This document shows, one piece after another, positions 1 through 5,399 of a DNA stretch of 5,399 nucleotides. Position numbers and translations under genes: made by a program. Under the pieces are notes generated by a model that had not been told where the DNA came from, ran no database searches, and worked only from the letters and a program-made list of their open reading frames with translations. This DNA comes from SOIA01 sp050116035 (GTDB lineage: Bacteria; Acidobacteriota; Aminicenantia; Aminicenantales; Aminicenantaceae): the NCBI GenBank assembly GCA_050116035.1, contig JASFPJ010000249.1, positions 1 to 5,399 of the forward strand. The letters run 5' to 3'. Each line of letters begins with the position of its first letter. Position 1 is the first letter of the stretch.

Positions 1-453
1 GATAGAGAAATCAAGGATAAAGCGGGAATAGAAAGAATCATTAAAAAAGCTCTTGTCTGCCGCGTAGCTCTTTCCGACGGGGATTCCCCCTATGTTTTTC
101 CAGTGTGTTTCGGGTTTAAGGACGGATGCCTCTATTTTCATTCAGCTCAGGAAGGCAGGAAGATCGATATCCTGAGAAGGAATAATAAGGTCTGTTTTGA
201 GATGGACATCGATACAGAAATGATTGAGGGAGAAATAGGATGCGAGTGGGGAATCCGGTATTCAAGTGTTATTGGATTTGGAACAGCCTCATTTGTGGAG
301 GATGTGGAAGAAATGAAGGAAGCATTAAGTGTTTTGCTCGAGCATTATTCGGATAAGAAGTATGAGTTTTCGGAGAAGTCTTTGAAACAGGTGATGGTTA
401 TCAAAATACAGGTTGAGAGCCTGACAGGAAAGAGTACTGTTCTGGGGGGTTGA
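1..453 (+). CDS. Pyridoxamine 5'-phosphate oxidase family protein (NimA-like), 5'-truncated
   Basis: The frame is open from the first base, so the start lies outside the window. The 150 visible residues begin DREIKDKAGI, and I estimate only a few N-terminal residues are missing, since relatives are about 155-160 residues long. The pattern fits the split-barrel FMN-binding Pyridox_ox_2/NimA-like family: an N-terminal helix, then CRVALSDGDSPYVFPVCFGF, LYFHSAQEGRKIDILRRN and VCFEMD, a later RYSSVIGFGTA strand, and a C-terminal IQVESLTGKS. The HSA-EGRKID segment corresponds to the usual cofactor phosphate-binding region. Members are cytoplasmic flavin- or heme-binding proteins. Some, such as NimA, reduce nitroimidazoles, but most have no assigned substrate, so drug resistance should not be assumed. 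A methionine-like GTG at base 103 falls in the middle of the conserved domain and is not the start. The stop codon overlaps the candidate promoter of the next gene. Confidence 0.85.
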   Translation, partial: DREIKDKAGIERIIKKALVCRVALSDGDSPYVFPVCFGFKDGCLYFHSAQEGRKIDILRRNNKVCFEMDIDTEMIEGEIGCEWGIRYSSVIGFGTASFVEDVEEMKEALSVLLEHYSDKKYEFSEKSLKQVMVIKIQVESLTGKSTVLGG

Positions 454-478
454 AAAAAAAGTTCAAGTTTTATATCAT
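450..478 (+). promoter_or_regulatory. Candidate sigma70-type promoter for the DUF6600 lipoprotein gene
   Basis: TTGAAA at 450-455 and TATCAT at 473-478 are separated by exactly 17 bases, each one mismatch from the TTGACA and TATAAT consensus. Transcription would start near 485, about 23 bases before the ATG at 508. The -35 element overlaps the stop codon of the preceding gene. This is a sequence match only. It would allow the lipoprotein to be expressed independently of the upstream gene, although read-through is also possible because no strong terminator separates them. Confidence 0.5.
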
Positions 479-496
479 ATCTGTATCTTGGAAAGC

Positions 497-501
497 GAGG
501 G
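497..501 (+). promoter_or_regulatory. Ribosome binding site of the DUF6600 lipoprotein
   Basis: GAGGG lies 6 bases upstream of the ATG at 508. It supports that start, as does the immediate lipoprotein signal peptide encoded from it. Confidence 0.6.
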
Positions 502-507
502 TTAATC

Positions 508-1713
508 ATGAAAAAACACATTCTATTTATTTTTCTAGGTTTGTTTTTAATGACTAGCTGCCAACTCTACTTTCCTCCTCCCGCAGACGTCCCTCCCCCT
601 GTGGAGCCATATCCAACGCAGCGAGTTGCGGAACCTGCCGTTGGATTGGATGTTTCTTATTTCTATGACTCCCTTTCTCCATACGGAATTTGGGTCTATC
701 ATCCTGTCCACAGGTATGTGTGGATTCCCTCCAGAATGTCCCTCAGCTGGCGTCCGTATACGTATGGTCAGTGGGTCTGGTCAGACTATGGCTGGACCTG
801 GCGTTCTCTGTTTGTCTGGGGCTGGGGGCCTTTTCATTACGGACGATGGGGATGGGAATCAGACTTCGGCTGGTACTGGGTGCCTGGAACCGTATGGGGT
901 CCGTGCTGGGTCACCTGGCGTCACAGCGACTTCTACATTGGATGGGCGCCTCTCCCGCCAGGAGTCCGTTTTGTCCCGGGAGTCGGAATCAGAAGCGTCA
1001 ACGTCAGAATTCCTTCGAGATACTGGGTCTTTGTCAATGGACCCAATTTCCTGCATCCTTCTCTCAACCGGTATGTGTTTCCGCATGAGCGGAACGTGAC
1101 CATAATCAATTACACAGTCCACCAGACGAATATCATTATCCGGAATAACAAAGTGTACAGTGAAGGAATCGGGTATGAACGAGCCAGAGGTATCACAAAA
1201 AAGAATATCACCAAGCACGCAATCAAGGATGCTCAGAGGTCTGATCTGAGAAGGATGTCCCCTGGAACAGTTGAAGTGTACAGGCCGAATATCAAGAGAA
1301 ATGAATCAGCCAAGCCGAAGACCACTGTGAAAAGAGAGGATGTTAAGTCGAGAATCACGGAGACCCGAACTACTGCAGGGAAGACTGTCAAAAAGGTAAC
1401 TCCGGCAAAGAAGGCAGAAAGTTTGGAAGAGACTCAGAAGCGAGAGATCCAGCTGATAGAGAAAAGCCAGCAAAAAGAGATGCAGGATCTTGAACGGAAA
1501 AGGCAGGAAAAAATAAGGTCTGTAAAAACACAGGCAGAGAAGACGAAGGCTGATAAAGAGTACAAAGAAAAAGCCAGTCAGCTGAAGAAAAGTCATGAGA
1601 CGGAAAAAACACAGATAAAGAAGAGGCACGTGAAAGAAACAGAAGCTAAGAAAAAAGAGAAAGAGAAGAAAGAAACAACCAAGAAGAAAATCAAGAAAAA
1701 AATTAAGAAATAG
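508..1713 (+). CDS. DUF6600 (YXWGXW-type) lipoprotein with lysine-rich coiled-coil tail
   Basis: A 401-residue predicted lipoprotein. Residues 1-18 form a signal peptide: MKKH, a hydrophobic core, then LMTSC with the lipid-accepting cysteine at 18. Gln at +2 is consistent with outer-membrane sorting in a Gram-negative cell. A proline-rich linker (22-36) follows. Residues about 47-175 match the DUF6600 / YXWGXW pattern: FYDSLSPYGIWV, WRPYTYGQWVWSDYGWTW, HYGRWGW, WYWVPGTVWGP and IGWAPLPPG. This stretch holds 18 tryptophans between residues 62 and 173. Residues about 225-300 are basic and of low complexity. Residues about 303-401 form a charged K/E/Q helix, probably a coiled coil, ending in a tail where 17 of the last 31 residues are lysine. 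The family has no established function, so a cell-envelope structural or binding role is inference. The gene has its own promoter candidate and converges on the thioesterase gene 12 bases downstream. Confidence 0.85.
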   Translation: MKKHILFIFLGLFLMTSCQLYFPPPADVPPPVEPYPTQRVAEPAVGLDVSYFYDSLSPYGIWVYHPVHRYVWIPSRMSLSWRPYTYGQWVWSDYGWTWRSLFVWGWGPFHYGRWGWESDFGWYWVPGTVWGPCWVTWRHSDFYIGWAPLPPGVRFVPGVGIRSVNVRIPSRYWVFVNGPNFLHPSLNRYVFPHERNVTIINYTVHQTNIIIRNNKVYSEGIGYERARGITKKNITKHAIKDAQRSDLRRMSPGTVEVYRPNIKRNESAKPKTTVKREDVKSRITETRTTAGKTVKKVTPAKKAESLEETQKREIQLIEKSQQKEMQDLERKRQEKIRSVKTQAEKTKADKEYKEKASQLKKSHETEKTQIKKRHVKETEAKKKEKEKKETTKKKIKKKIKK

Positions 1714-1725
1714 CGCGCTTTAATC

Positions 1726-2133
1726 TTATACGGAATATTTTTTCGCGATATCCTCAGGGATGAGTTGAGGCCTTCCTGTCCGTGCATTTATGAGGACGTA
1801 GACAAATTCACCTTCCGTAGCCAGTTTCTCCGTTTCTTTTTTTAATATCCGGAAACGAACTTTTACACTTTTCTGCCCTGTTTCCTCTATCCAAGTCCTG
1901 ACAATAATCTTTTCTCCGAGGAATAAGGGTTTATGGAACTCAATGGAAGCGGATTTAGTTGTCCAGGAGAGGCCTCTTTTAAAAAATTCCTCCATGGACA
2001 TTTTGTAGCATCTGCCCATCTGGTCCCATCTTGCGTACAGAACATAATCGAAGTAAACGGATTGGTGGACATGACCGTTGATATCGACTTCATGCGGTCT
2101 CACGGATATTTCTGTATCATACTTTTTATGCAT
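1726..2133 (-). CDS. Acyl-CoA thioesterase, 4HBT/FadM-like hot-dog family
   Basis: A 135-residue single hot-dog domain protein, the usual length for the YbgC/FadM/4-hydroxybenzoyl-CoA thioesterase family. The N-terminal signature VRPHEVDINGHVHQSVYFDY followed by YARWD matches the conserved D-x-x-GHV-x-x-x-x-Y region. Asp17 is at the position expected for the catalytic acid, with His21 nearby. The closest resemblance I can recall is E. coli FadM (VRxxxLDVxxHVNNxxY...ARWD). These enzymes hydrolyse acyl-CoA thioesters in the cytoplasm. The acyl chain cannot be read from the sequence. Later strands include SIEFHKPLFLGEKIIVRTWI, and a C-terminal RPQLIPEDIAKKY is typical of the family. It is the second gene of a minus-strand pair: its ATG overlaps the end of the transporter gene by 8 bases, and its ribosome binding site lies within that gene, suggesting translational coupling. 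No gene symbol is assigned because the subfamily is not certain. Confidence 0.88.
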   Translation of the reverse strand: MHKKYDTEISVRPHEVDINGHVHQSVYFDYVLYARWDQMGRCYKMSMEEFFKRGLSWTTKSASIEFHKPLFLGEKIIVRTWIEETGQKSVKVRFRILKKETEKLATEGEFVYVLINARTGRPQLIPEDIAKKYSV

Positions 2134-2995
2134 TTTTTCTCCTTTTGTTGAGAATTCTCAATATGATGAAAATCTGCCCCACGAGGATGATGATTCCCCC
2201 AAGAATGGTTCGCACGGAAGGAATCTCTCGGAGAAAGAGAAAAGCAAAAATTATTCCGTAGACCGGCTCAAGAAAATGGATAAGACTTGCGGTTTGAGCC
2301 TTTATCCGTTTCATTCCTTTGATGAAGAGAGTATGAGAGCCTGCGGTGCAGAACACCCCGAGGACTACAAGGAGTAGAAGGTTTTTCGCATTCAAGGAAG
2401 GTTTGAGGATAAAGAAGAAGGGGAGGAGAAACAGAGTGGCGAAAAAGTCCTGGTAAAAAGCGATAAGCATACTCGAGAACTGAAGCGTCAGCTTTCTGTT
2501 CAAGATAGTGAGTACAGCAAACGTCAAGCCAGCCAACAGTCCCCAGAGGACGCCCACAAAGGTTGAATCATCCAGGTTAAAACGAGGGATGATCAGGAAA
2601 ACCCCCATCATACAGAACAGCGAGAATAGGATGTTGATTTTAATGATTCTTTCTCTGAAGAAGAGAGGCTCCAGGAAGGTTGTGAACACAGGGTAAGACG
2701 AAAAGGACAGGAGGCCGATAGCGACTGTAGACACCTGGATGGATTGGAAGAAAGCCACCCAATGGACCGAGAGGATGAATCCGAGGAAGAGGAGATAGCC
2801 AGTATTTTTTCCTTGAGGGATTTTCATGCTTTGCTTGGAGAGCCAGAGAATAAGAGCGAGCGTCAGGCTGGCGAAAAATACTCGCCCCAGGACGATGATA
2901 AAAGGAGATAGAGCAATCCATTTTCCGAATAACCCGGCTAATCCAAAAAGCAGTACTGCCAAATGGATCTCAAGAAGACTCTTCTGTTTATTCAT
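2126..2995 (-). CDS. EamA/DMT-superfamily transporter (10 TM)
   Basis: A 289-residue hydrophobic protein of the usual length for EamA (DUF6) drug/metabolite transporters. Ten membrane spans can be traced at roughly residues 10-26, 31-52, 66-82, 88-108, 118-136, 146-164, 176-197, 204-222, 232-254 and 262-281. The duplicated EamA architecture is visible: each half ends its fourth span with a proline-bearing motif and a charged residue, SSYPVFTTFLEPLFFRERI (99-117) in the first half and HFLEPVYGIIFAFLFLREIP (240-259) in the second. The C-terminus is basic (NKRRKNA), fitting a cytoplasmic end. Family members export or import metabolites such as amino acids, but the substrate here is unknown. The only start is the ATG at 2995, because an in-frame TAG lies at 3017-3019. 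AAGGTG at 3007-3012 is a possible, rather distant ribosome binding site. It is first in an operon with the thioesterase. Confidence 0.9.
   Translation of the reverse strand: MNKQKSLLEIHLAVLLFGLAGLFGKWIALSPFIIVLGRVFFASLTLALILWLSKQSMKIPQGKNTGYLLFLGFILSVHWVAFFQSIQVSTVAIGLLSFSSYPVFTTFLEPLFFRERIIKINILFSLFCMMGVFLIIPRFNLDDSTFVGVLWGLLAGLTFAVLTILNRKLTLQFSSMLIAFYQDFFATLFLLPFFFILKPSLNAKNLLLLVVLGVFCTAGSHTLFIKGMKRIKAQTASLIHFLEPVYGIIFAFLFLREIPSVRTILGGIIILVGQIFIILRILNKRRKNA
2139..2146 (-). promoter_or_regulatory. Ribosome binding site of the thioesterase, inside the transporter gene
   Basis: On the minus strand AAAAGGAG precedes the thioesterase ATG (2133) by 5 bases. The same bases encode part of the Lys-Arg-Arg end of the transporter. 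The strong site decides the thioesterase start and suggests coupled translation of the two genes. Confidence 0.75.
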
Positions 2996-3098
2996 GCCAG
3001 TGACAACACCTTGCTTCTATCCATCTTATCCTTGGATTTCTGGAATCTGCCCTCTTCCTGTTATTTAATGTGAAAGCCACGAGTTAAACCAAAATATT

Positions 3099-3129
3099 TT
3101 TTTGAATTAAGAGTAAATTGTGATAATAT
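3099..3129 (+). promoter_or_regulatory. Candidate dnaX promoter with extended -10
   Basis: The AT-rich stretch contains TGTGATAAT (3119-3127), an extended -10 with TG one base before GATAAT. The -35 is poorly defined. TTTTTG at 3099-3104 gives 17-base spacing, while the better-looking TTGAAT at 3102-3107 gives only 14. Start of transcription would be near 3134, leaving a leader of about 50 bases before dnaX. It lies in the 188-base gap between the divergent transporter and dnaX genes. No convincing promoter was found for the minus-strand operon in the same gap. Confidence 0.4.
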
Positions 3130-3130
3130 A

Positions 3131-3157
3131 TCCTTTAAAAAAGGAATTCAATTTCCT
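3131..3157 (+). other. Overlapping alternative inverted repeats in the dnaX leader
   Basis: TCCTTT (3131-3136) can pair with AAAGGA (3140-3145) across a 3-base loop, and AGGAA (3142-3146) can instead pair with TTCCT (3153-3157) across a 6-base loop. The two hairpins share the only SD-like AAGGA in the leader, which sits about 40 bases before the ATG. The stems are short. The first may not be fully transcribed if the start is near 3134. A regulatory role is speculative. Confidence 0.2.
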
Positions 3158-3183
3158 GACCTGACTGCAAACACCTATCGAAA

Positions 3184-4602
3184 ATGACCTATTTGATTTA
3201 TGCTCGCAAGTACCGGCCTAAAACCTTCGAGGAGATGATCGGCCAGAAACCCATCGTTCAGACTCTTCAGAATGCTATCAAAAACAACAGGGTCGCTCAA
3301 GCGTATATTTTTTCCGGCATGAGGGGCGTAGGGAAAACGACCGCCGCTCGAATCCTGGCCAAAGCTCTGAACTGTAAGCAGGGGCCGACACCGACTCCCT
3401 GCAATAAATGCGAATTCTGTCTAGGGATCAATGAAGACCGATCAGTGGATGTGCTCGAGATAGACGGGGCATCGAACCGGGGAATCGATGAGGTGAGGTC
3501 TCTCCGTGAAGGAGTCAAGTATAAACCTATCCACAGCCGGTACAAGGTCATCATTATCGATGAAGTTCACATGCTTACCCGCGAAGCCTTCAATGCCCTT
3601 CTGAAAACTCTAGAAGAGCCTCCACCTCACACGATTTTTATCTTTGCCACGACTGAATTCCATAAAGTCCCGGCAACGATCGTGTCCCGGTGCCAGCATT
3701 TTGAATTCAAGAAAATCTCTCAAAAAGACATCATCAAGCACTTGCTGGATATCACTCAGAAAGAAAAAATAGAAGTATCCTCTTATGGCTTGAATCTCAT
3801 AGCGGATGCCGCGGATGGCAGCTTGAGGGACGCACAGAGCTTGCTGGATAAAGCGGTTGCTTTTTCAGGGGAAATCATCAGAGATGAAGATTTGAAAGAA
3901 GTTCTGGGAACCATCAGCCGGGAGATCCTCTTTGCTTTCTCTGGAGCGATTCTGGAAGAAAAGCCGGATGAGATTTTCAGCCTTGTGGAGAAGGTCATTG
4001 AATACGGATATGACCTCAGGTTCTTTTTTAAAGAGTTGATTCAGCATTTCAGAAACCTCCTTCTGGTTAAATCGATTCAGGATCCTCAGGATTTACTGCC
4101 TTTAAATGAGGAAGAAATAAATGATTTGAAGAAGGAAGCCGAGAAGGCATCAAGAGAAGAAATCCTCCGGTATCTCGTTGTCCTCCAACAGGGAGAGCAG
4201 GAGTTGAAATTTTCTTCCCATCCGAGAATATATTTAGAGGTTTTTCTGGTCAAGCTGAGTCATTTTAAACAAATTACTGACTTAAAAGACATCATGAAGG
4301 ATATAGAGGAACTCAAAAAAGAGATGAAGGCTCCTTCAGGGAAACACATTCCCAAGAGCCCAGTGCCGAGCCCGAGTCAGGCTAGAGACATACCAGACTC
4401 TAATCGCGACATGCCAGAGTCAAAGAGCCCGGCTCCGAAGATGAACGAAGGTCTGTCAGTTCCCAGCGGAGATGACAAGGGAAAAAGGGAAAGAGAGCTG
4501 GATATGGCTCTGAAAGACCCTTCAGTTAAATCCTTCATGAATACTTTCAAGGCCCGGGTGCTATCTGTCAAACCCATAGAAAGGACGGAGAAGAAAGAAT
4601 AA
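3184..4602 (+). CDS. dnaX: DNA polymerase III subunit gamma/tau (clamp-loader ATPase)
   Basis: A 472-residue AAA+ ATPase that loads the sliding clamp onto primed DNA. The start MTYLIYARKYRPKTFEEMIG is the family's normal N-terminus, and an in-frame TGA at 3157-3159 limits any extension. Visible motifs are Walker A GMRGVGKT (45-52); a four-cysteine zinc module, C64, C73, C76 and C79; Walker B VIIIDE (122-127); sensor 1 FATTEFHKVP (154-163); the SRC arginine finger (168-170); and sensor 2 GSLRDAQ (212-218). Domain III, the oligomerisation region, spans about 240-375. A Pro/Ser-rich linker (about 382-435) leads to a short conserved end, DPSVKSFMNTFKARVLSVKP (445-464). It is shorter than E. coli tau (643 residues) and nearer in size to gamma (431). 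No SD precedes the ATG closely, which is unusual beside the strong sites of its neighbours. It heads the dnaX-ybaB-recR cluster. A possible internal frameshift signal lies at residues 376-392. Confidence 0.97.
   Translation: MTYLIYARKYRPKTFEEMIGQKPIVQTLQNAIKNNRVAQAYIFSGMRGVGKTTAARILAKALNCKQGPTPTPCNKCEFCLGINEDRSVDVLEIDGASNRGIDEVRSLREGVKYKPIHSRYKVIIIDEVHMLTREAFNALLKTLEEPPPHTIFIFATTEFHKVPATIVSRCQHFEFKKISQKDIIKHLLDITQKEKIEVSSYGLNLIADAADGSLRDAQSLLDKAVAFSGEIIRDEDLKEVLGTISREILFAFSGAILEEKPDEIFSLVEKVIEYGYDLRFFFKELIQHFRNLLLVKSIQDPQDLLPLNEEEINDLKKEAEKASREEILRYLVVLQQGEQELKFSSHPRIYLEVFLVKLSHFKQITDLKDIMKDIEELKKEMKAPSGKHIPKSPVPSPSQARDIPDSNRDMPESKSPAPKMNEGLSVPSGDDKGKRERELDMALKDPSVKSFMNTFKARVLSVKPIERTEKKE
4305..4360 (+). 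promoter_or_regulatory. Candidate frameshift signal in dnaX: SD-like element, A6 run and stem-loop
   Basis: Within dnaX, AGAGGA (4305-4310) precedes an in-phase CTC AAA AAA GAG (A6 at 4315-4320). Eight bases downstream a stem-loop can form: GGCTC (4329-4333) with GAGCC (4356-4360), and inside it GGGAA (4339-4343) with TTCCC (4349-4353), with loop ACACA. A -1 shift at the A6 run would add 21 residues and stop at TAG 4383-4385, giving a 400-residue gamma-like protein. A +1 shift would add one residue and stop at TGA 4325-4327. The heptamer is C AAA AAA rather than the efficient A AAA AAG, so function is uncertain. Confidence 0.3.
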
Positions 4603-4624
4603 AGTATCGTCTTTCTGGCTTTTT

Positions 4625-4630
4625 AAGGAG
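4625..4630 (+). promoter_or_regulatory. Ribosome binding site of ybaB
   Basis: AAGGAG lies 7 bases upstream of the ATG at 4638, a strong site that fixes the start. It sits in the 35-base gap after dnaX, where no terminator is visible, so the two genes are probably co-transcribed. Confidence 0.8.
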
Positions 4631-4637
4631 ATAAAAA

Positions 4638-4949
4638 ATGAAAGGTGTGGCGAATTTGCAAAAAATGCTCAAAGCCGCCAAAGAAATGCAGGAGAAACTC
4701 CAGAAAGAATTGGCAGAGATGAAAGTGGAGGGATCGAGCGGAGGTGGCATGGTGACGGTTACTCTTGATGGTCAGAAGAATCTGATTTCCATCCGTATCG
4801 ATCCTGAAGTTGTGAATAAAGATGATGTCGAAATGCTCCAGGATCTGATAGTGGCTGCGTTCAATGATGCGGGAACCAAGGTTGATGAAGAGATTTCCCA
4901 GAAAATGGGGAGTCTTGGATTAGGTGGTAAGATTCCAGGTCTTTTTTGA
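4638..4949 (+). CDS. ybaB: YbaB/EbfC family nucleoid-associated protein
   Basis: A 103-residue protein of the usual YbaB/EbfC length. It has an N-terminal amphipathic helix, MKGVANLQKMLKAAKEMQEK, continuing to about residue 29. The family's hallmark segment VEGSSGGGMVTVTLDGQKNL (30-49) follows, then the strand SIRIDPEVV and the C-terminal helix DDVEMLQDLIVAAFNDA with a Gly-rich end (GSLGLGGKIPGLF). Family members are cytoplasmic dimers that bind DNA and associate with the nucleoid. The specific role here is not visible. Its placement between dnaX and recR is the classic arrangement across bacteria and strongly supports the assignment. Its TGA stop shares one base with the ATG of recR. Confidence 0.96.
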   Translation: MKGVANLQKMLKAAKEMQEKLQKELAEMKVEGSSGGGMVTVTLDGQKNLISIRIDPEVVNKDDVEMLQDLIVAAFNDAGTKVDEEISQKMGSLGLGGKIPGLF

Positions 4950-5399
4950 TGCTCGAACAAACTCATCCTCTGAATCGTCTCATCGAAGAACTGAGAAAAA
5001 TTCCTGGCATCGGAGCCAAAACCGCGCAGAGAATTGCCTTTTATCTGACAACCCTTCCCCAGGAAGAAGTCGAAGGATTATCCGCCGCGATCAAAGAAGC
5101 CAAGCAGAACACATTTTACTGTTCGGTGTGCAACAGCATGACTCATGTGGACCCCTGTCAGTATTGCTCTGATAAGAATCGGAGTGATGATGTTTTGTGT
5201 ATCGTCGAGGAGCCGTTCAACATTTCCTCAATAGAGAAAACCGGGATTTACAGCGGAAGATACCATGTCCTTCTCGGAACCCTTTCCCCTTTAAAGGGAG
5301 TCGGGCCCGATGAGCTTAAAACAGAGAAGCTGGTGAAGAGAATAAAAAAAGGAGGTTTCAAAGAGATAATAATCGCCACTAATCCCACAGTGGAAGGGG
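4949..5399 (+). CDS. recR: Recombination mediator protein RecR, 3'-truncated
   Basis: The reading frame from the ATG at 4949 stays open to the window end: 150 residues plus one base. RecR is normally about 200 residues, so roughly 50 are missing. Visible parts in order are a helix-hairpin-helix, LRKIPGIGAKTAQRIAFYL (15-33), which binds DNA; a C4 zinc site with C58, C61, C70 and C73 (CX2C-X8-CX2C); and the start of the Toprim domain from about residue 81, with DVLCIVEEPFN and GTLSPLKGVGPDEL (110-123), reaching IIATNPTVEG at the cut. RecR works with RecO and RecF to load RecA at single-stranded gaps in the cytoplasm. The start overlaps the ybaB stop by one base (TGATG), and a weak AGGT at 4937-4940 may serve as SD, so re-initiation after ybaB is likely. 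Confidence 0.97.
   Translation, partial: MLEQTHPLNRLIEELRKIPGIGAKTAQRIAFYLTTLPQEEVEGLSAAIKEAKQNTFYCSVCNSMTHVDPCQYCSDKNRSDDVLCIVEEPFNISSIEKTGIYSGRYHVLLGTLSPLKGVGPDELKTEKLVKRIKKGGFKEIIIATNPTVEG

Noticed and set aside
450..471. TTGAA...TTCAA inverted repeat followed by a short T-run as a terminator of the first gene
   Set aside because: The stem is only 5 bp and AT-rich, and the T-run is 3-4 bases, too weak for an intrinsic terminator. The same bases fit better as a promoter.
626..1218. Open frames on both strands inside the lipoprotein gene (626-1099, 690-1088 and 859-1218)
   Set aside because: They are shadows of the Trp/Tyr-rich DUF6600 coding frame. None shows a recognisable domain or ribosome binding site.
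1714..1760. Terminator between the convergent lipoprotein and thioesterase genes
   Set aside because: There is a T-run at about 1728-1733 but no GC-rich hairpin before it. The CCTCA/TGAGG pairing further on is in coding sequence and lacks a T-tract on either strand.
1306..1787. Minus-strand hydrophobic open frames opposite the lysine-rich tail
   Set aside because: Leu/Phe/Ser-rich translations are the expected antisense of Lys/Glu codons, and there is no support for genes.
4482..4488. A AAA AGG in dnaX as a slippery heptamer
   Set aside because: It is in phase, but the A-site codon AGG would re-pair as AAG, which tRNA-Arg cannot read well. No stem-loop was seen at the right distance.
4924..5172. 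Open frame of 82 codons at the start of recR
   Set aside because: It is out of frame with recR, whose own frame encodes the helix-hairpin-helix, zinc and Toprim motifs without a break.
1..5399. CRISPR arrays, tRNA/rRNA genes, insertion sequences, defence or phage genes
   Set aside because: I found no regularly spaced repeats, RNA-gene folds, transposase motifs or terminal inverted repeats. The genes are ordinary chromosomal families.

Overview
The window reads as an ordinary chromosomal segment of a Gram-negative-type bacterium. An outer-membrane-style lipoprotein and a bacterial dnaX-ybaB-recR replication/recombination cluster support this. GC content is moderate, and AGA/AGG arginine codons are common. 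The combination of a DUF6600/YXWGXW lipoprotein, a NimA-like flavin-fold protein and this style of DnaX zinc site (GPTPTPC followed by CX2CX2C) reminds me of Acidobacteriota or Candidatus Aminicenantes-like lineages. That placement is only an impression from the proteins. I see no RNA genes, CRISPR arrays, insertion sequences or phage genes.

Layout: (1) bases 1-453, the 3' part of a pyridoxamine-5'-phosphate-oxidase-fold gene on the + strand; (2) 508-1713, a + strand lipoprotein with a tryptophan-rich DUF6600 domain and a very lysine-rich coiled tail, preceded by a good sigma70-type promoter candidate at 450-478; (3) 1726-2133 and 2126-2995, a two-gene minus-strand operon in which an EamA/DMT-family transporter is followed by a hot-dog acyl-CoA thioesterase, with an 8-base overlap; (4) 2996-3183, a divergent intergenic region with a probable dnaX promoter; (5) 3184-4602 dnaX, 4638-4949 ybaB/ebfC and 4949-5399 recR (cut by the window end), a compact + strand operon. 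The lipoprotein and the thioesterase converge tail to tail with only 12 bases between them, and I see no intrinsic terminator there. No gap between genes exceeds 300 bases.

How the genes work together: DnaX is the clamp-loader ATPase of DNA polymerase III, YbaB/EbfC is a small nucleoid-associated DNA-binding protein, and RecR is the zinc/Toprim recombination mediator of the RecFOR pathway. These three are neighbours in very many bacteria. The transporter-thioesterase pair is probably co-translated, but its substrate is unknown. The first two genes have no evident functional link to the rest.

The most interesting signal is inside dnaX. An in-phase A6 run (4315-4320) at the end of domain III is preceded by an SD-like AGAGGA and followed, 8 bases later, by a two-segment stem-loop (4329-4360). 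This resembles the signal that makes the gamma subunit in E. coli, although the slippery heptamer is not optimal. No clearly new multi-gene system is visible.
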